From Ruegeria sp. HKCCA6707 (GTDB lineage Bacteria; Pseudomonadota; Alphaproteobacteria; Rhodobacterales; Rhodobacteraceae), in the NCBI RefSeq assembly GCF_013033515.1, contig NZ_WQEG01000002.1, positions 434,001-498,000 of the forward strand: a DNA stretch of 64,000 bases, read 5' to 3'. The translations under genes were made by a program, and so were the position numbers. Below the pieces are notes generated by a model. It was given only the letters and a program-made list of their open reading frames with translations. It was not told where the DNA came from and searched no databases. Position 1 is the first letter of the stretch. The number at the start of each line of letters is the position of its first letter. Below are positions 51,930 to 61,663 of the stretch, piece by piece.

Positions 51930-52862
51930 GCGAGGAGCGCGGTCCTGCGCGATGAACACCGCCATGGCAACAATTGCAGCGCCCAGCGCGCGGGTCCAAT
52001 TCCAGTCTTCTCCCAGCGCCAGCATGATGACCATGACATAGAACGGCGCCACATTGATGTGAAACGAGCTGAGCGCGACGCCGATTCTGCCAACAGACGA
52101 AATGAACAAGACCTGGCTTAGGCCCATGGCGAGTAGCGCATAGATGGCCAGCATACTCGCCTGATGCAAATCCACAGGAGAGGTCGGCAGAACGTTAATA
52201 CCAAGCCCTGCCATCAGCGAAACCATTACCACCGCTGCCAAAAGCCCGCCCGTGAAGGTGATCGTTGTCCGGCCAGTAAAGCTGAGGTCTGGAAAGTCGC
52301 GGACGGTCATCATACTGGCCCAGCAAAACCCTGCTGTTGACAGCACGGCGCAGGCTGCACCCAGCCCCAATTGGGCGGGCGCCAGCGCACTGGTGGCAAT
52401 CAAGCCGCCCACAACCGACACCACGACACCCAGAGCGAAGTTCCACCTTAATCGCCGCGTCCCCGATGCAAGCTCCAACAGCGTTGCCATCAAAGGTGCG
52501 CACGAGGCAATAATCGCGACGGTCACGGGATCCGTGAGTTTCTGCGCCAGGATCATCAGGAACATACTTGCACCAAACCCAAAACTGCCAACGATCATGG
52601 CCCGCCCCCAGCGCGCGGATGCCACGCGGCGCGGGCCGTCGATGATCAGCCAGATCGGCAACATAATCGCAACGGCCAAAGCCAAGCGCCCAATCAAAAG
52701 CGCCACAGGTGGCCATGTCTGCAGCAGAATTTCGGCCGCAGGAAACCCCGCGGCCCATGTCACCATCGACGCCACGGCCAACCCGTTGCCGGACAAGGCC
52801 GCATTGCGACCGCTGGGTACCCCGAAGGACGACCCGCGTGCAGGATCAGGGCTTATCGCCAT
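51912..52862 (-). CDS. EamA/DMT family transporter (first)
   Basis: A 316-residue inner-membrane protein with ten predicted helices in two EamA repeats (residues about 30-155 and 165-300). Segments such as ASMVTWAAGFPAAEILL, VTVAIIASCAPLMATLLE and the C-terminal LGAAIVAMAVFIAQ fit the drug/metabolite transporter superfamily. The ATG at 52862 gives MAISPDPARG; a much longer frame to 53345 overlaps the divergent isomerase gene and is not coding. The substrate is unknown; exporters of amino acids and related metabolites are common in the family. Confidence 0.87.
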   Translation of the reverse strand: MAISPDPARGSSFGVPSGRNAALSGNGLAVASMVTWAAGFPAAEILLQTWPPVALLIGRLALAVAIMLPIWLIIDGPRRVASARWGRAMIVGSFGFGASMFLMILAQKLTDPVTVAIIASCAPLMATLLELASGTRRLRWNFALGVVVSVVGGLIATSALAPAQLGLGAACAVLSTAGFCWASMMTVRDFPDLSFTGRTTITFTGGLLAAVVMVSLMAGLGINVLPTSPVDLHQASMLAIYALLAMGLSQVLFISSVGRIGVALSSFHINVAPFYVMVIMLALGEDWNWTRALGAAIVAMAVFIAQDRAPRSAKVV

Positions 52863-53036
52863 GGGTTTCGCTCTTTTTGCAGGCGGGACAACGATGAATT
52901 GATTCGCCTCGTTGGTCCGATTGTCAGGAAGATGCGCCTGTATTTCTGGTCGATTTTCGACAATCTGTCGTTTTCCATCTCTTTCCCTGTGACCTATCCC
53001 CGGATAGAGTTTTTCGACCACCACCCGAGACCGCTC

Positions 53037-53795
53037 ATGCCAAAATTTGCCGCCAATCTTTCGCTGCTCTTTGCCGAGCTGCCCTATCTCGAACGGTTCA
53101 ACGCAGCCGCGCAGGCCGGGTTTGACGCGGTCGAGATTCTGTTTCCCTATGATCTGGCGGCCAAGGAAACCCGACGCGCCCTTTTGGCCAATGGGCTTGA
53201 CCTGATCCTGATCAACGCACCCCCGCCCAACTATACGGGCGGAGAACCCGGCTACGCTGCAATCCCCGGCGGTGAGGCGCGGTTTCAGTCCGACATCAAA
53301 CGGGTGCTGCGCTATGCTCAGATCCTGCGCCCCCGGATGATCCACATCATGTCCGGTGCGGCCTCAGGGTCCGAGGCCGAGGCGAGTTTCGTCCGAAACC
53401 TGCAATGGGCCGCAGATTTCGCCCCGGATCAAAGATTTACGATCGAGCCGCTGAACCCTGTTTCACAGCCTGGGTATTTCCTGAACAGTTTTGATCTGGC
53501 GGCCGAAATTCTGGATCGAGTAGATCGGTCCAATATCGGTCTGCAATATGACAGTTTTCACGCCCACATGATCCACGGTGACGCGCTAGAAATTTGGCAC
53601 CGTTACCACGACCGCTTCATCCATGCGCAGATCGGTGCGGCTCCGGACCGCTCAGAACCCGGGCGCGGTCCCACGGATTTCGCGTCGCTGTTCGAGGCGA
53701 TGGATCACAGCGGCTATACCGGCCATGTCAGCGCCGAATACACCCCGTCAAAACCGCTGACCACGCAGACTTTGGGCTGGATGCGGGCGTCCTGA
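53037..53795 (+). CDS. Hydroxypyruvate isomerase-like TIM-barrel protein
   Basis: A 252-residue protein of the xylose-isomerase-like AP endonuclease-2 fold, Hyi/OtnI type. It has FAANLSLLFAELPYLERF at the N-terminus, the FDAVEILFPYD strand, and catalytic metal-binding glutamates in TIEPLNP and SAEYTP near residues 142 and 240. Members isomerise hydroxypyruvate to tartronate semialdehyde or act on oxo-tetronates. The ATG at 53037 is preferred over the longer frame because the family starts there; the ribosome-binding site is weak. No glyoxylate or tetronate genes adjoin it. Confidence 0.87.
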   Translation: MPKFAANLSLLFAELPYLERFNAAAQAGFDAVEILFPYDLAAKETRRALLANGLDLILINAPPPNYTGGEPGYAAIPGGEARFQSDIKRVLRYAQILRPRMIHIMSGAASGSEAEASFVRNLQWAADFAPDQRFTIEPLNPVSQPGYFLNSFDLAAEILDRVDRSNIGLQYDSFHAHMIHGDALEIWHRYHDRFIHAQIGAAPDRSEPGRGPTDFASLFEAMDHSGYTGHVSAEYTPSKPLTTQTLGWMRAS

Positions 53796-53798
53796 GAT

Positions 53799-53816
53799 CG
53801 CCACTGGCGTTTTTTT
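53799..53816 (+). terminator. Candidate short intrinsic terminator after the isomerase gene
   Basis: CGCC-ACT-GGCG, a four-base stem, is followed at once by seven T residues three bases after the stop. The stem is short, so efficiency is uncertain. Confidence 0.5.
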
Positions 53817-53860
53817 CGAAAATATCGCAGATCAATGGGGCCTGAACTCAAGGACCGCCC

Positions 53861-54091
53861 ATGATCGCTGCACGTTATGCCCGCGCACTGTTCAGCCTGA
53901 TCATGTCAGGTCTGATGTCCTGCATCGTCACCGGCATCGCAACAGTTAAAGCAAATGGGTTCGGGCCCAGCACCTTTGGCGATTGGATGGCGGCCTGGGC
54001 CTTCTGCTGGCCCATCGCCTTCACCGTTATCCTATTGCTGGGGCCCACCGTGCAACGGTTCGTCAATGGGCTGGTCAAACCGCAGGATTGA
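53861..54091 (+). CDS. DUF2798 small membrane protein
   Basis: A 76-residue protein with two membrane helices (residues 9-28 and 44-64) matching DUF2798: an N-terminal LFSLIMSGLMSCIVTGIAT helix, a short loop, the WMAAWAFCWPIAFTVIL helix and a basic end, VNGLVKPQD. The function is unknown. AAGGA lies upstream of the start. It follows the isomerase gene after 65 bases and a possible terminator, and converges with polA. Confidence 0.83.
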   Translation: MIAARYARALFSLIMSGLMSCIVTGIATVKANGFGPSTFGDWMAAWAFCWPIAFTVILLLGPTVQRFVNGLVKPQD

Positions 54092-54141
54092 CCCGCTGCA
54101 AAGAGGGCCCGCCGGGCCTGACGAGCAGCGCTCCCGGACCG

Positions 54142-56940
54142 CTAATGCGCCTCGGCCCAATTGGCGCCCTGGCCTGCATCTACTTCCAGCTTCACGTCCA
54201 GTTTCACCGCCGGATCCGATGCGCCTTCCATGATTTCCTTGGCCACCGAGACCAGCTGATCCACCGCGTCTTCGGCCACTTCAAACAGCAATTCGTCGTG
54301 GACTTGCAATAGCATATTCGCGGGCAGCCCGTTGATAGCATCGGGCATCCGCACCATCGCGCGTCGAATTACATCCGCCGCCGTCCCCTGAATAGGCGCG
54401 TTAATGGCCGCCCGGCGCGAGAACCCGGCATGTGGGCCTTTGGCGTTGATCTCGGGCGTATGGATTTTCCGCCCAAATAGGGTCTGCACATAGCCATGCT
54501 CTTTGGCAAAGGCGATGGTGTCATCCATATAGGCTCTAATGCCCGGAAAACGTTCGAAGTACCGGTCGATGAACCCCTGCGCCTCAGCCCGCGGGATGCG
54601 CAGGTTGCGCGCCAGGCCAAAGCCGGAAATGCCATAGATCACCCCGAAATTGATCGCCTTGGCCTGACGTCGAATATCCGGCGTCATCTCGTCCAACGGC
54701 ACGTCGAACATCTCGGACGCGGTCATTGCGTGAATGTCCAGCCCATCCGAAAACGCCTGTTTCAACGCCGGGATATCAGCGATATGCGCCAGGATCCGCA
54801 GCTCGATCTGACTATAATCCAGGCTGACCAGCACATTGCCCGGCTCGGCGATAAACGCCTCACGGATGCGCCGCCCTTCCTCGGTGCGCACCGGAATGTT
54901 CTGCAAGTTCGGATCAGTCGAGGCCAGACGACCGGTATTGGCCCCGGTGATCGAATAAGAGGTATGCACCCGCCCCGTATCGGGGTTGATATGGGTCTGC
55001 AAGGCGTCCGTATAGGTCGATTTCAGCTTGGACAGCTGCCGCCAGTCCAGCACCCGGCGGGGCAGTTCATGCTCGGTCGCCAGATCCTCAAGAATATCCG
55101 CACCGGTCGAGTATTTCCCGGTCTTGCCCTTCTTGCCACCTTCCAGCCCCATCTTGTCAAACAGGATCTCACCCAGCTGCGCGGGTGAGCCGACATTGAA
55201 AGTCTCACCGGCCAATTCGTGAATTTCAGCCTCTAATCCAGCCATTTTTTGCGCAAAAGCGTTGGACATGCGGCTCAGCACATCGCGGTCGACCTTGATA
55301 CCATGCATCTCCATTTCTTTGAGAACCGGCACCAGAGGACGCTCCAGCGTCTCGTAAACGGTGGTCACCTGCACTTGATGCAGTTGCGGCTTGAACAGCT
55401 GCCACAGGCGAAGGGTGATATCCGCATCTTCGGCGGCATAGGCCGTGGCCTCGTCAATCGGAACTTTGTCAAATGTAATGGCTGATTTGCCCGAGCCCAG
55501 CAGTGGTTTGATCGGGATCGGTGTGTGGCTCAGGTACCGTTCCGACAGTGTATCCATTCCATGCCCATGCTCACCCCCATGCATGGCGTAGGACATCAGC
55601 ATCGTATCGTCGATCGGCGCAACCTCGATGCCGTAGCGCGCAAAAATCTTGGCGTCGTATTTCATATTCTGCCCGATCTTCAGGATCGACGGATCCTCAA
55701 ACATCGGTTTCAACAGAGTCAGAGCCTGATCCAGGGGCATTTGCCCTTCGGCCAATGCGTCCGAACCGAACAGATCATCCGCAGCCCCGTCCCTGTGGGT
55801 CAGCGGGACATAGCAGGCCGCACCGGGCTCGACACACAGCGAAATGCCCACAAGATCAGCGATCATCTCGTTCAAACCCGTGGTCTCGGTATCCACCGCA
55901 ACCCAACCGCGCTCATAGACCGTATCAATCCACGTCTGCAAAGCGTCCGCATCGCGCACGCATTCATACTTTGACGCATCGAAGGCCAGGGACTCTTCTT
56001 CTTCGACCTGAGCCGCTGGTGCAGGAATGTCAGCGATCACGGGGGCCTCGGCACCCAGCTTATCCGCAATCCGCTTGGTGAGGGTGCGGAACTCCATCTC
56101 GGCCAGAAAACCCAACAAGGTTTCTGCGTCCGGGTCTTTCACCTCGAGATCATCCAGAGTGAAATCCAGCGGCGTGTTCTCATCCAGTTGCACCAGTTTC
56201 TTCGACAGCTCGATCTGGTCCCGCTTTTCGATCAGCGTTTGCCGGCGTTTGGGTTGCTTGATCTCGTCGGCCCTGTCCAGCAACGTTTCCAGATCACCAT
56301 ATTCGTTGATCAACAAAGCGGCGGTTTTCACACCAATGCCCGGAGCTCCCGGCACGTTATCGACCGAGTCCCCGGCCAGCGCCTGAACATCCACCACCCG
56401 TTCGGGGCCCACGCCGAATTTCTCAAACACCCCATCCCGGTCGATGCGCTTGTTTTTCATCACGTCCAGCATCTCGACGCCATCGCCGACCAGTTGCATC
56501 AGATCCTTATCGGAACTCACGATGGTCACGCGACCACCTGCTTCGCGGGCCTGAACTGCAAGCGTTGCGATGATGTCATCGGCCTCAAAGCCTTCAAGCT
56601 CTTTACAGGCGATGTTGAAGGCTCGGGTGGCTTCGCGGGTCAGGGGCATCTGCGGGCGCAGATCCTCGGGCATGGCCTCACGGTTGGCTTTGTAGAGATC
56701 ATAGAGATCGTTTCGGAACGTGTGCGAGCCTTTGTCGAAGATTACTGCGACGTGGGTCGGCGCATCCGGCCCGGCGTTCCCTTCGACATATTTCTGGAGC
56801 ATATTGCAGAACCCCGAAACAGCGCCAATCGGCAAACCATCGGATTTCCGCGTCAGTGGCGGCAACGCGTGATATGCCCGGAAAATAAAGGCCGATCCGT
56901 CGATCAGATGCAGGTGACACCCTTTTCCGAAATTGCTCAT
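54142..56940 (-). CDS. polA: DNA polymerase I
   Basis: A 932-residue repair and Okazaki-fragment polymerase with all three activities. The N-terminal 5' nuclease (1-300) shows DGSAFIFRAYHALPPL and the helix-hairpin-helix VDVQALAGDSVDNVPG. The 3'-5' exonuclease (about 330-530) keeps the DxE pair in VAVDTETTGL, so proofreading should be active. The polymerase domain has motif A SLDYSQIELRILAH, motif B RRQAKAINFGVIYG and motif C QVHDELLFEV. Length agrees with alphaproteobacterial PolA. It is transcribed alone, following a disrupted membrane-protein gene. Confidence 0.98.
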   Translation of the reverse strand: MSNFGKGCHLHLIDGSAFIFRAYHALPPLTRKSDGLPIGAVSGFCNMLQKYVEGNAGPDAPTHVAVIFDKGSHTFRNDLYDLYKANREAMPEDLRPQMPLTREATRAFNIACKELEGFEADDIIATLAVQAREAGGRVTIVSSDKDLMQLVGDGVEMLDVMKNKRIDRDGVFEKFGVGPERVVDVQALAGDSVDNVPGAPGIGVKTAALLINEYGDLETLLDRADEIKQPKRRQTLIEKRDQIELSKKLVQLDENTPLDFTLDDLEVKDPDAETLLGFLAEMEFRTLTKRIADKLGAEAPVIADIPAPAAQVEEEESLAFDASKYECVRDADALQTWIDTVYERGWVAVDTETTGLNEMIADLVGISLCVEPGAACYVPLTHRDGAADDLFGSDALAEGQMPLDQALTLLKPMFEDPSILKIGQNMKYDAKIFARYGIEVAPIDDTMLMSYAMHGGEHGHGMDTLSERYLSHTPIPIKPLLGSGKSAITFDKVPIDEATAYAAEDADITLRLWQLFKPQLHQVQVTTVYETLERPLVPVLKEMEMHGIKVDRDVLSRMSNAFAQKMAGLEAEIHELAGETFNVGSPAQLGEILFDKMGLEGGKKGKTGKYSTGADILEDLATEHELPRRVLDWRQLSKLKSTYTDALQTHINPDTGRVHTSYSITGANTGRLASTDPNLQNIPVRTEEGRRIREAFIAEPGNVLVSLDYSQIELRILAHIADIPALKQAFSDGLDIHAMTASEMFDVPLDEMTPDIRRQAKAINFGVIYGISGFGLARNLRIPRAEAQGFIDRYFERFPGIRAYMDDTIAFAKEHGYVQTLFGRKIHTPEINAKGPHAGFSRRAAINAPIQGTAADVIRRAMVRMPDAINGLPANMLLQVHDELLFEVAEDAVDQLVSVAKEIMEGASDPAVKLDVKLEVDAGQGANWAEAH

Positions 56941-57010
56941 GCGCGCGCTCCCTGATTGTCAGGGACGGTTCTGCCACAGGCCTGCGCGGGTGGCCAGTCA
57001 AGAACGCAGG

Positions 57011-57399
57011 TCAGCCACCAAAGAGGCCGCTGAACACGTCCGAGAAACTGTTCAAAAGCGCCATGACAAGCAAGACGCCCAAGAAAGCGAAAACCGCAAA
57101 AGCAAAAAACTGGAATAGGATCGCACCGATGCCAATTGCCACGCCAGCAAGGGCGGGTCGCCTTCTTTCATGGCGCAGGAAACCCATCGCAGACAACACG
57201 ATGGCTGATCCAGACCAGCGGCTGCGCGCAATGTGGATTTCCCGATTTCGGCGGCCAGTTCGCCCAGCGTCACACCCGCTGAATGCTGAGGTGCAAAAGG
57301 CCCGGCCCAAAACACAAACAGCGCGGCAAACAAGGCCAGAGCACCCACACAAAACCCGATCCATCCAAATACCGGATTGGCCGTATCATCAGCGGTCAT
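57011..57399 (-). pseudogene. Small membrane protein gene broken by a frameshift
   Basis: The reading frame from the ATG at 57399 starts MTADDTANPVFGWIGFCVGA, has one membrane helix, and continues with VTLGELAAEIGKSTLRAAAG and LDQP. It then turns into a non-family tail. The adjacent frame supplies the expected second half: SAIVLSAMGFLRHERRRP and ALAGVAIGIGAILFQFFAF with further membrane helices, ending DVFSGLFGG at 57011. The switch lies near 57205-57225. From memory relatives have extra residues between the two halves, so an out-of-frame deletion is likelier than a single-base error. The protein family is uncharacterised. Confidence 0.68.
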
Positions 57400-57490
57400 C
57401 TTTATCCTTGCCTCTATGCGGACGTGTTCCAACACAGTGCTTGCTGGACGATCACGGCAAGAATTTGACGCTTAGCGCCAGAATTGATGG

Positions 57491-57706
57491 TTAGATTTGC
57501 TCTGTGCCCTTCAGAACATACTTGCAATCGCAATAGGGGCATTCGACCCAGCCGGTATCTTCCGGGATTTGCAGCCAGACGCGCGGATGACCCAATGCGC
57601 CTTCACCGCCGTCGCAGGCAACGCGAGAGGTTTCCACAATCTTGGTTTCCGGCGCTTCGATGGTCACGGCTGGCGATCCTTCTTCGGTTGTTGGCCTCGC
57701 GGGCAT
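57491..57706 (-). CDS. Zinc-finger domain protein (NDUFS6-like CHCC type)
   Basis: A 71-residue protein with a single zinc site of the type seen in mitochondrial complex I subunit NDUFS6. The ligands are Cys31, His40, Cys56 and Cys59 in [19 protein letters not shown] and [12 protein letters not shown]. In alphaproteobacteria this protein is a supernumerary or assembly-related component associated with complex I. No nuo genes are in the window. It is divergent from the ABC ATPase gene with only 15 bases between start codons, so the promoters must overlap the genes. Confidence 0.88.
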   Translation of the reverse strand: MPARPTTEEGSPAVTIEAPETKIVETSRVACDGGEGALGHPRVWLQIPEDTGWVECPYCDCKYVLKGTEQI

Positions 57707-57721
57707 GTACTAGGTGCGTTT

Positions 57722-58747
57722 ATGAGCGATGAGCAAACCGGGGGCAAGAGCCACATGAGCGATGCGGCAATCACAATCGAGGGGCTGCGCAAAACCTATC
57801 GGGGTGGCAAGGGCCAGCCGGAAAAACAGGCGCTTAAAGGCATCGATTTGACCATCCCGCGCGGCTCGGTCTTTGGGTTGCTGGGGCCAAACGGGGCTGG
57901 AAAGTCGACGATGATCAACATTCTGGCCGGGCTTGTGGTCAAATCCGCCGGTCATGTGTCGATCTGGGGCTTTGATCAGGACAAGCACCCGCGCCAGTCC
58001 CGCGCCGCCATCGGTGTCATGCCGCAAGAGCTGAACCTGGATCCATTCTTTACCCCGCGCGGAGCGCTGGAGGTTCAGGCAGGGCTTTACGGGGTACCCA
58101 AAGCCCAGCGCCGCAGCGATGAGATTTTAGAGCTGGTGGGCCTGAGCGACAAAGCCGAGGCCTATGCCCGCACATTGTCGGGCGGGATGCGGCGTCGGTT
58201 GCTGCTGGCCAAGGCACTGGTGCATCACCCCAAAATCCTGGTCCTGGATGAACCCACGGCGGGGGTGGATATCGAACTGCGTCAAATGCTGTGGACCAAT
58301 GTGCACAAGCTGAACGATCAGGGTATGACCATCATTCTGACGACGCATTACCTGGAAGAGGCGCAGGAAATGTGTGACGAGATCGCTATCATCAACCATG
58401 GCCAGAAGATCGCACAGGACAGCACGGCCAACCTTCTGTCGCGCATGGACAGCCGCACGATGGTGATCGTTCCCGACAGTCCGATTGTTGATCTTCCGAC
58501 AACCGATGGGGTCGAAGCCGCGCTTCGCGATGATGGCAGCCTTGAGCTCAACTATCGCAGCGCCCAAACCACCGCCGAGCAGGTTCTGGAGGCAGTTCGC
58601 GCCGCAAATATCCGCATTCGTGACGTGCGCACCGAAGAAGCCGATCTTGAGGATGTGTTCCTTGCGCTGACCGCAGCCCGCGCCGATGATCCCCCGGCAG
58701 ATGATCACGATCAACCGCGCCGGGGCATGCACCGCGTCAAACTTTAG
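57722..58747 (+). CDS. ABC-2 type export ATPase without adjacent permease
   Basis: A 341-residue ATP-binding protein with Walker A GPNGAGKST, Q-loop MPQELNLDP, signature LSGGMRRR, Walker B ILVLDEPTAGVD and the C-terminal extension of ABC-2 exporters (after residue 230). The LSGGMRRRLLLAKALVHHP block is typical of the NodI/CcmA-like drug or polysaccharide exporters. I chose the ATG at 57722; an in-frame ATG at 57755 is also possible. The permease gene that normally follows is missing: the next gene is a convergent DUF1203 gene overlapping its end by four bases. Confidence 0.92.
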   Translation: MSDEQTGGKSHMSDAAITIEGLRKTYRGGKGQPEKQALKGIDLTIPRGSVFGLLGPNGAGKSTMINILAGLVVKSAGHVSIWGFDQDKHPRQSRAAIGVMPQELNLDPFFTPRGALEVQAGLYGVPKAQRRSDEILELVGLSDKAEAYARTLSGGMRRRLLLAKALVHHPKILVLDEPTAGVDIELRQMLWTNVHKLNDQGMTIILTTHYLEEAQEMCDEIAIINHGQKIAQDSTANLLSRMDSRTMVIVPDSPIVDLPTTDGVEAALRDDGSLELNYRSAQTTAEQVLEAVRAANIRIRDVRTEEADLEDVFLALTAARADDPPADDHDQPRRGMHRVKL

Positions 58748-59208
58748 ACTCGATCGACACGCGCCTGATAGCAATTGTTGCGCGCGGACCGGATGTGGAT
58801 ATAGGCCACGTCAGGGCGCGCAAAGATTTCGTCGATCTTGGCGCTGATCTGATCCGTCGGCGTGACCGCTCCGGTTCCATAGATGATACGGTCATTGGTG
58901 CCATATCCCTTGATCAGATAGTCTGGGGAAGAGGTCAGTATTTCGGGCATGTCATCGTCTCTAAACTGATCGCAAGGATCCGCACACAGGAATATCGGGC
59001 CGGTTTCTGCATAAGGATGTGTCTCTAAAAAGGGACGATGTGCCAGTATCAGCATGTCCCGGCCTTCTGGGATTTGGCGCAGGCAATGACGACACGGGTT
59101 ACCAGCACCATCGGAAATGGCACGCTCGGGCACCGCGCCATAGGCGTCAGGTCCTCCGGCCTGAAGGCGACGTACATCTTGAGTGGGCAAGGCAGTGATC
59201 TTGAACAT
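58744..59208 (-). CDS. DUF1203 domain protein
   Basis: A 154-residue protein of the DUF1203 family. It shows CRHCLRQIPEGRDMLILAHRPF near the N-terminus with a Cys-x-x-Cys pair, AETGPIFLCADPC and the ending YIHIRSARNNCYQARVDRV, which match the family pattern. The ATG at 59208 follows CGGAGACCAGAC; the longer frame is unsupported. The function is unknown. Its stop overlaps the convergent ABC ATPase stop. Confidence 0.86.
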   Translation of the reverse strand: MFKITALPTQDVRRLQAGGPDAYGAVPERAISDGAGNPCRHCLRQIPEGRDMLILAHRPFLETHPYAETGPIFLCADPCDQFRDDDMPEILTSSPDYLIKGYGTNDRIIYGTGAVTPTDQISAKIDEIFARPDVAYIHIRSARNNCYQARVDRV

Positions 59209-59454
59209 GTCTGGTCTCCGGTTTTTGGCAGACTGCCTGAATCCAACACCTGCAGGCGACCCGCATCTTGCGCATTTCAAGCATCCGTCAGCCATGTCGT
59301 GTTGATCCCTGAGCATATCAGCCTTGCAGTGTTAGCGGTAAAATAAGGGCTATGCGGATGGGTCAAATGTGTTTACTCAAAAAGGCGATGCAGCCCGGTT
59401 TTCAACGCTGCGGCGAATAGCAACCACACCGACACTCTGCCCGAGGCCATGTTC

Positions 59455-60393
59455 ATGAGCACTCAAAACACCACCCTTAAGGGACTTGGTTTCGCGTTTC
59501 TGGGATTCGCGGTTTTCGCCAGTCATGACGCACTGATCAAAGTGCTGGGCGGAACCTATTCGGTGATGCAGATCATCTTTTTTGCGACCCTCTTTTCCTT
59601 TGTCCCGATGGCGGTAACCATCCTGACTGATCGAGCCACCGGAAACTTCCGCCCTCATCATCCCTGGCTGGTTCTGCTGCGATCCGGCCTGATGGTCATG
59701 GGCATGTCCTGTGCGTTCTACGCCTTCTCGGTTCTTCCGCTGGCCGAGGTTTATTCGCTGCTGTTTTCCTTTCCTCTGATCGTCACCGTTTTGTCGATCC
59801 CGATTCTGGGAGAGGTCGTGCGCATACAACGCTGGGCCGCCGTTGGTGTTGGCCTGATCGGTGTTCTGATCGTTTTGCGCCCGGGTGCAACAGATATCAC
59901 TCTGGGCCACATTGCTGCACTGACGGCAGCGTTTTGCAGTGCCTTCTCTTCGGTGTTGGTGCGCAAGATTGGAAATGAAGAGCGTTCGGCCGTTCTGATC
60001 CTTTATCCGATGCTGCTGGCCATCGTGGTAATGAGCCTGCTGCAACCGGCTGTATATCAACCACCATCACTGCTGCATCTGGCAATGATGGCTCTGGTTG
60101 GTCTGTTCTCGGTTATTGCGCAGCACCTGATTATCCTGGCCTATCGCGCGGCCCCTGCTGGCGTCGTGGCCCCCAGTCAATACAGCCAGATCATCTGGGC
60201 CACATTGTTCGGAATGCTGTTTTTCGAAGAACAGCCCGACGCTTGGGTGGCTGTTGGCGCATCAATCATCATCGCGTCGGGTATTTTTGTGGTCTGGCGG
60301 GAAAGCCGGTCGAACACAACCTCGGTCAATACCCCGGTCCTCCGGGTGCGCTCACCGCGGGCGGATACTGGTGCGTCGCGGCCGGGGAAATAG
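59455..60393 (+). CDS. EamA/DMT family transporter (second)
   Basis: A 312-residue inner-membrane protein with ten predicted helices in two EamA repeats. Segments include GLGFAFLGFAVFASHDALIK, the SFPLIVTVLSIPILGE repeat motif, GHIAALTAAFCSAFSSVLV and PSQYSQIIWATLFGMLFFEE. The ATG at 59455 is preferred over 59449 because CGAGG is eight bases away. The C-terminal 25 residues are hydrophilic. The substrate is unknown. It resembles the first EamA protein in the window only at the level of the superfamily. Confidence 0.9.
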   Translation: MSTQNTTLKGLGFAFLGFAVFASHDALIKVLGGTYSVMQIIFFATLFSFVPMAVTILTDRATGNFRPHHPWLVLLRSGLMVMGMSCAFYAFSVLPLAEVYSLLFSFPLIVTVLSIPILGEVVRIQRWAAVGVGLIGVLIVLRPGATDITLGHIAALTAAFCSAFSSVLVRKIGNEERSAVLILYPMLLAIVVMSLLQPAVYQPPSLLHLAMMALVGLFSVIAQHLIILAYRAAPAGVVAPSQYSQIIWATLFGMLFFEEQPDAWVAVGASIIIASGIFVVWRESRSNTTSVNTPVLRVRSPRADTGASRPGK

Positions 60394-60410
60394 TTCCCCC
60401 GGCCTGCTTT
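60380..60410. terminator. Candidate hairpin terminator between convergent genes
   Basis: GGCCGGGG and CCCCCGGCC pair around AAATAGTT with one bulged base, starting in the last codons of the EamA gene and followed by TGCTTT. It lies between two genes that end toward each other and could end transcripts from either side. Confidence 0.45.
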
Positions 60411-60420
60411 GCCTCAAACT

Positions 60421-61533
60421 CTAGTACACCACCACGGAACGGATGCTTTCCCCTTTGTGCATCAGGTCAAAGCCGTGGTTGATGTCGCTAAGCCCCATCG
60501 TGTGAGTGATCATCGGGTCGATCTCGATCTTACCGTCCATGTACCAATCGACGATCTTGGGCACATCAGTCCGGCCCCGCGCGCCACCAAATGCTGTTCC
60601 GCGCCATGATCGGCCGGTGACCAGCTGGAACGGTCGGGTCGAGATTTCGGCCCCCGCAGGTGCCACACCAATGATGATGGATTCGCCCCATCCCTTATGG
60701 GCCGATTCCAGCGCATCGCGCATCACACCCACATTGCCCGTCGCGTCAAACGTGTAGTCGGCGCCGCCCTTGGTCAGATTGACAAGATAAGGCACCAGAT
60801 CTCCTTCGACCTCGGTCGGGTTCACGAAATCGGTCATGCCGAATTTAGTGGCCATCTCGACCTTGGCAGGGTTCAGATCGACACCCACGATCTGATCCGC
60901 ACCCGCCAGACGCAGGCCCTGGATCACATTCAGACCGATGCCGCCCAGGCCGAACACAATGGCGCGGCTGCCAATCTCGACCTTGGCGGTGTTGATCACC
61001 GCGCCGATGCCTGTAGTCACACCGCAGCCGATATAGCAGATCTTGTCGAACGGCGCGTCCTCGCGCACCTTGGCCAAGGCAATCTCGGGCAGGACAGTAT
61101 GGTTCGAGAAGGTCGAGCAGCCCATGTAATGCAGGATCGGATCACCATCCAGAGTCGAAAACCGTGAGGTACCATCCGGCATAAGACCCTTGCCCTGCGT
61201 CTCTCGGATCGCTTGGCACAAGTTGGTTTTGGGATGCAGACAATATTCGCATTCGCGACATTCGGGTGTGTAAAGCGGGATCACGTGATCACCCGGTTTC
61301 AGGCTGGTCACACCTGCGCCCACCTCAAGAACGACGCCTGCGCCTTCATGACCCAGAATGGCAGGAAACAGACCTTCGGGATCAGCACCCGACAACGTGA
61401 ACTCATCAGTGTGGCAAATCCCGGTGGCCTTGATCTCGACCAACACCTCGCCCGCCTTGGGGCCTTCGAGGTTTACATCCATCACTTCCAAAGGTTTACC
61501 CGCCTGAACGGCGACGGCTGCACGCGTGCGCAT
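60421..61533 (-). CDS. S-(hydroxymethyl)glutathione dehydrogenase (class III alcohol dehydrogenase)
   Basis: A 370-residue zinc-dependent dehydrogenase that oxidises S-hydroxymethylglutathione to S-formylglutathione, the main route of formaldehyde removal; it also reduces S-nitrosoglutathione. Catalytic zinc ligands are the Cys in [10 protein letters not shown], His in GHEGAGVV and a later Cys in [12 protein letters not shown]. The structural zinc cysteines are in [17 protein letters not shown]. The NAD site is [13 protein letters not shown]. Start ATG at 61533 follows GGGAGACAAGCACA. No S-formylglutathione hydrolase gene follows here. Confidence 0.96.
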   Translation of the reverse strand: MRTRAAVAVQAGKPLEVMDVNLEGPKAGEVLVEIKATGICHTDEFTLSGADPEGLFPAILGHEGAGVVLEVGAGVTSLKPGDHVIPLYTPECRECEYCLHPKTNLCQAIRETQGKGLMPDGTSRFSTLDGDPILHYMGCSTFSNHTVLPEIALAKVREDAPFDKICYIGCGVTTGIGAVINTAKVEIGSRAIVFGLGGIGLNVIQGLRLAGADQIVGVDLNPAKVEMATKFGMTDFVNPTEVEGDLVPYLVNLTKGGADYTFDATGNVGVMRDALESAHKGWGESIIIGVAPAGAEISTRPFQLVTGRSWRGTAFGGARGRTDVPKIVDWYMDGKIEIDPMITHTMGLSDINHGFDLMHKGESIRSVVVY

Positions 61534-61663
61534 TGTGCTTGTCTCCCTGTCTTCTTTGTTTCGACCCTGCGTCAATTGAAGGGTATTTTCAACTGCGCTT
61601 TGATGGCTGGTGGACTAAACCTTTGATATTCAAGAAACGACATAGCCAGAATAAGGAGCGCCA

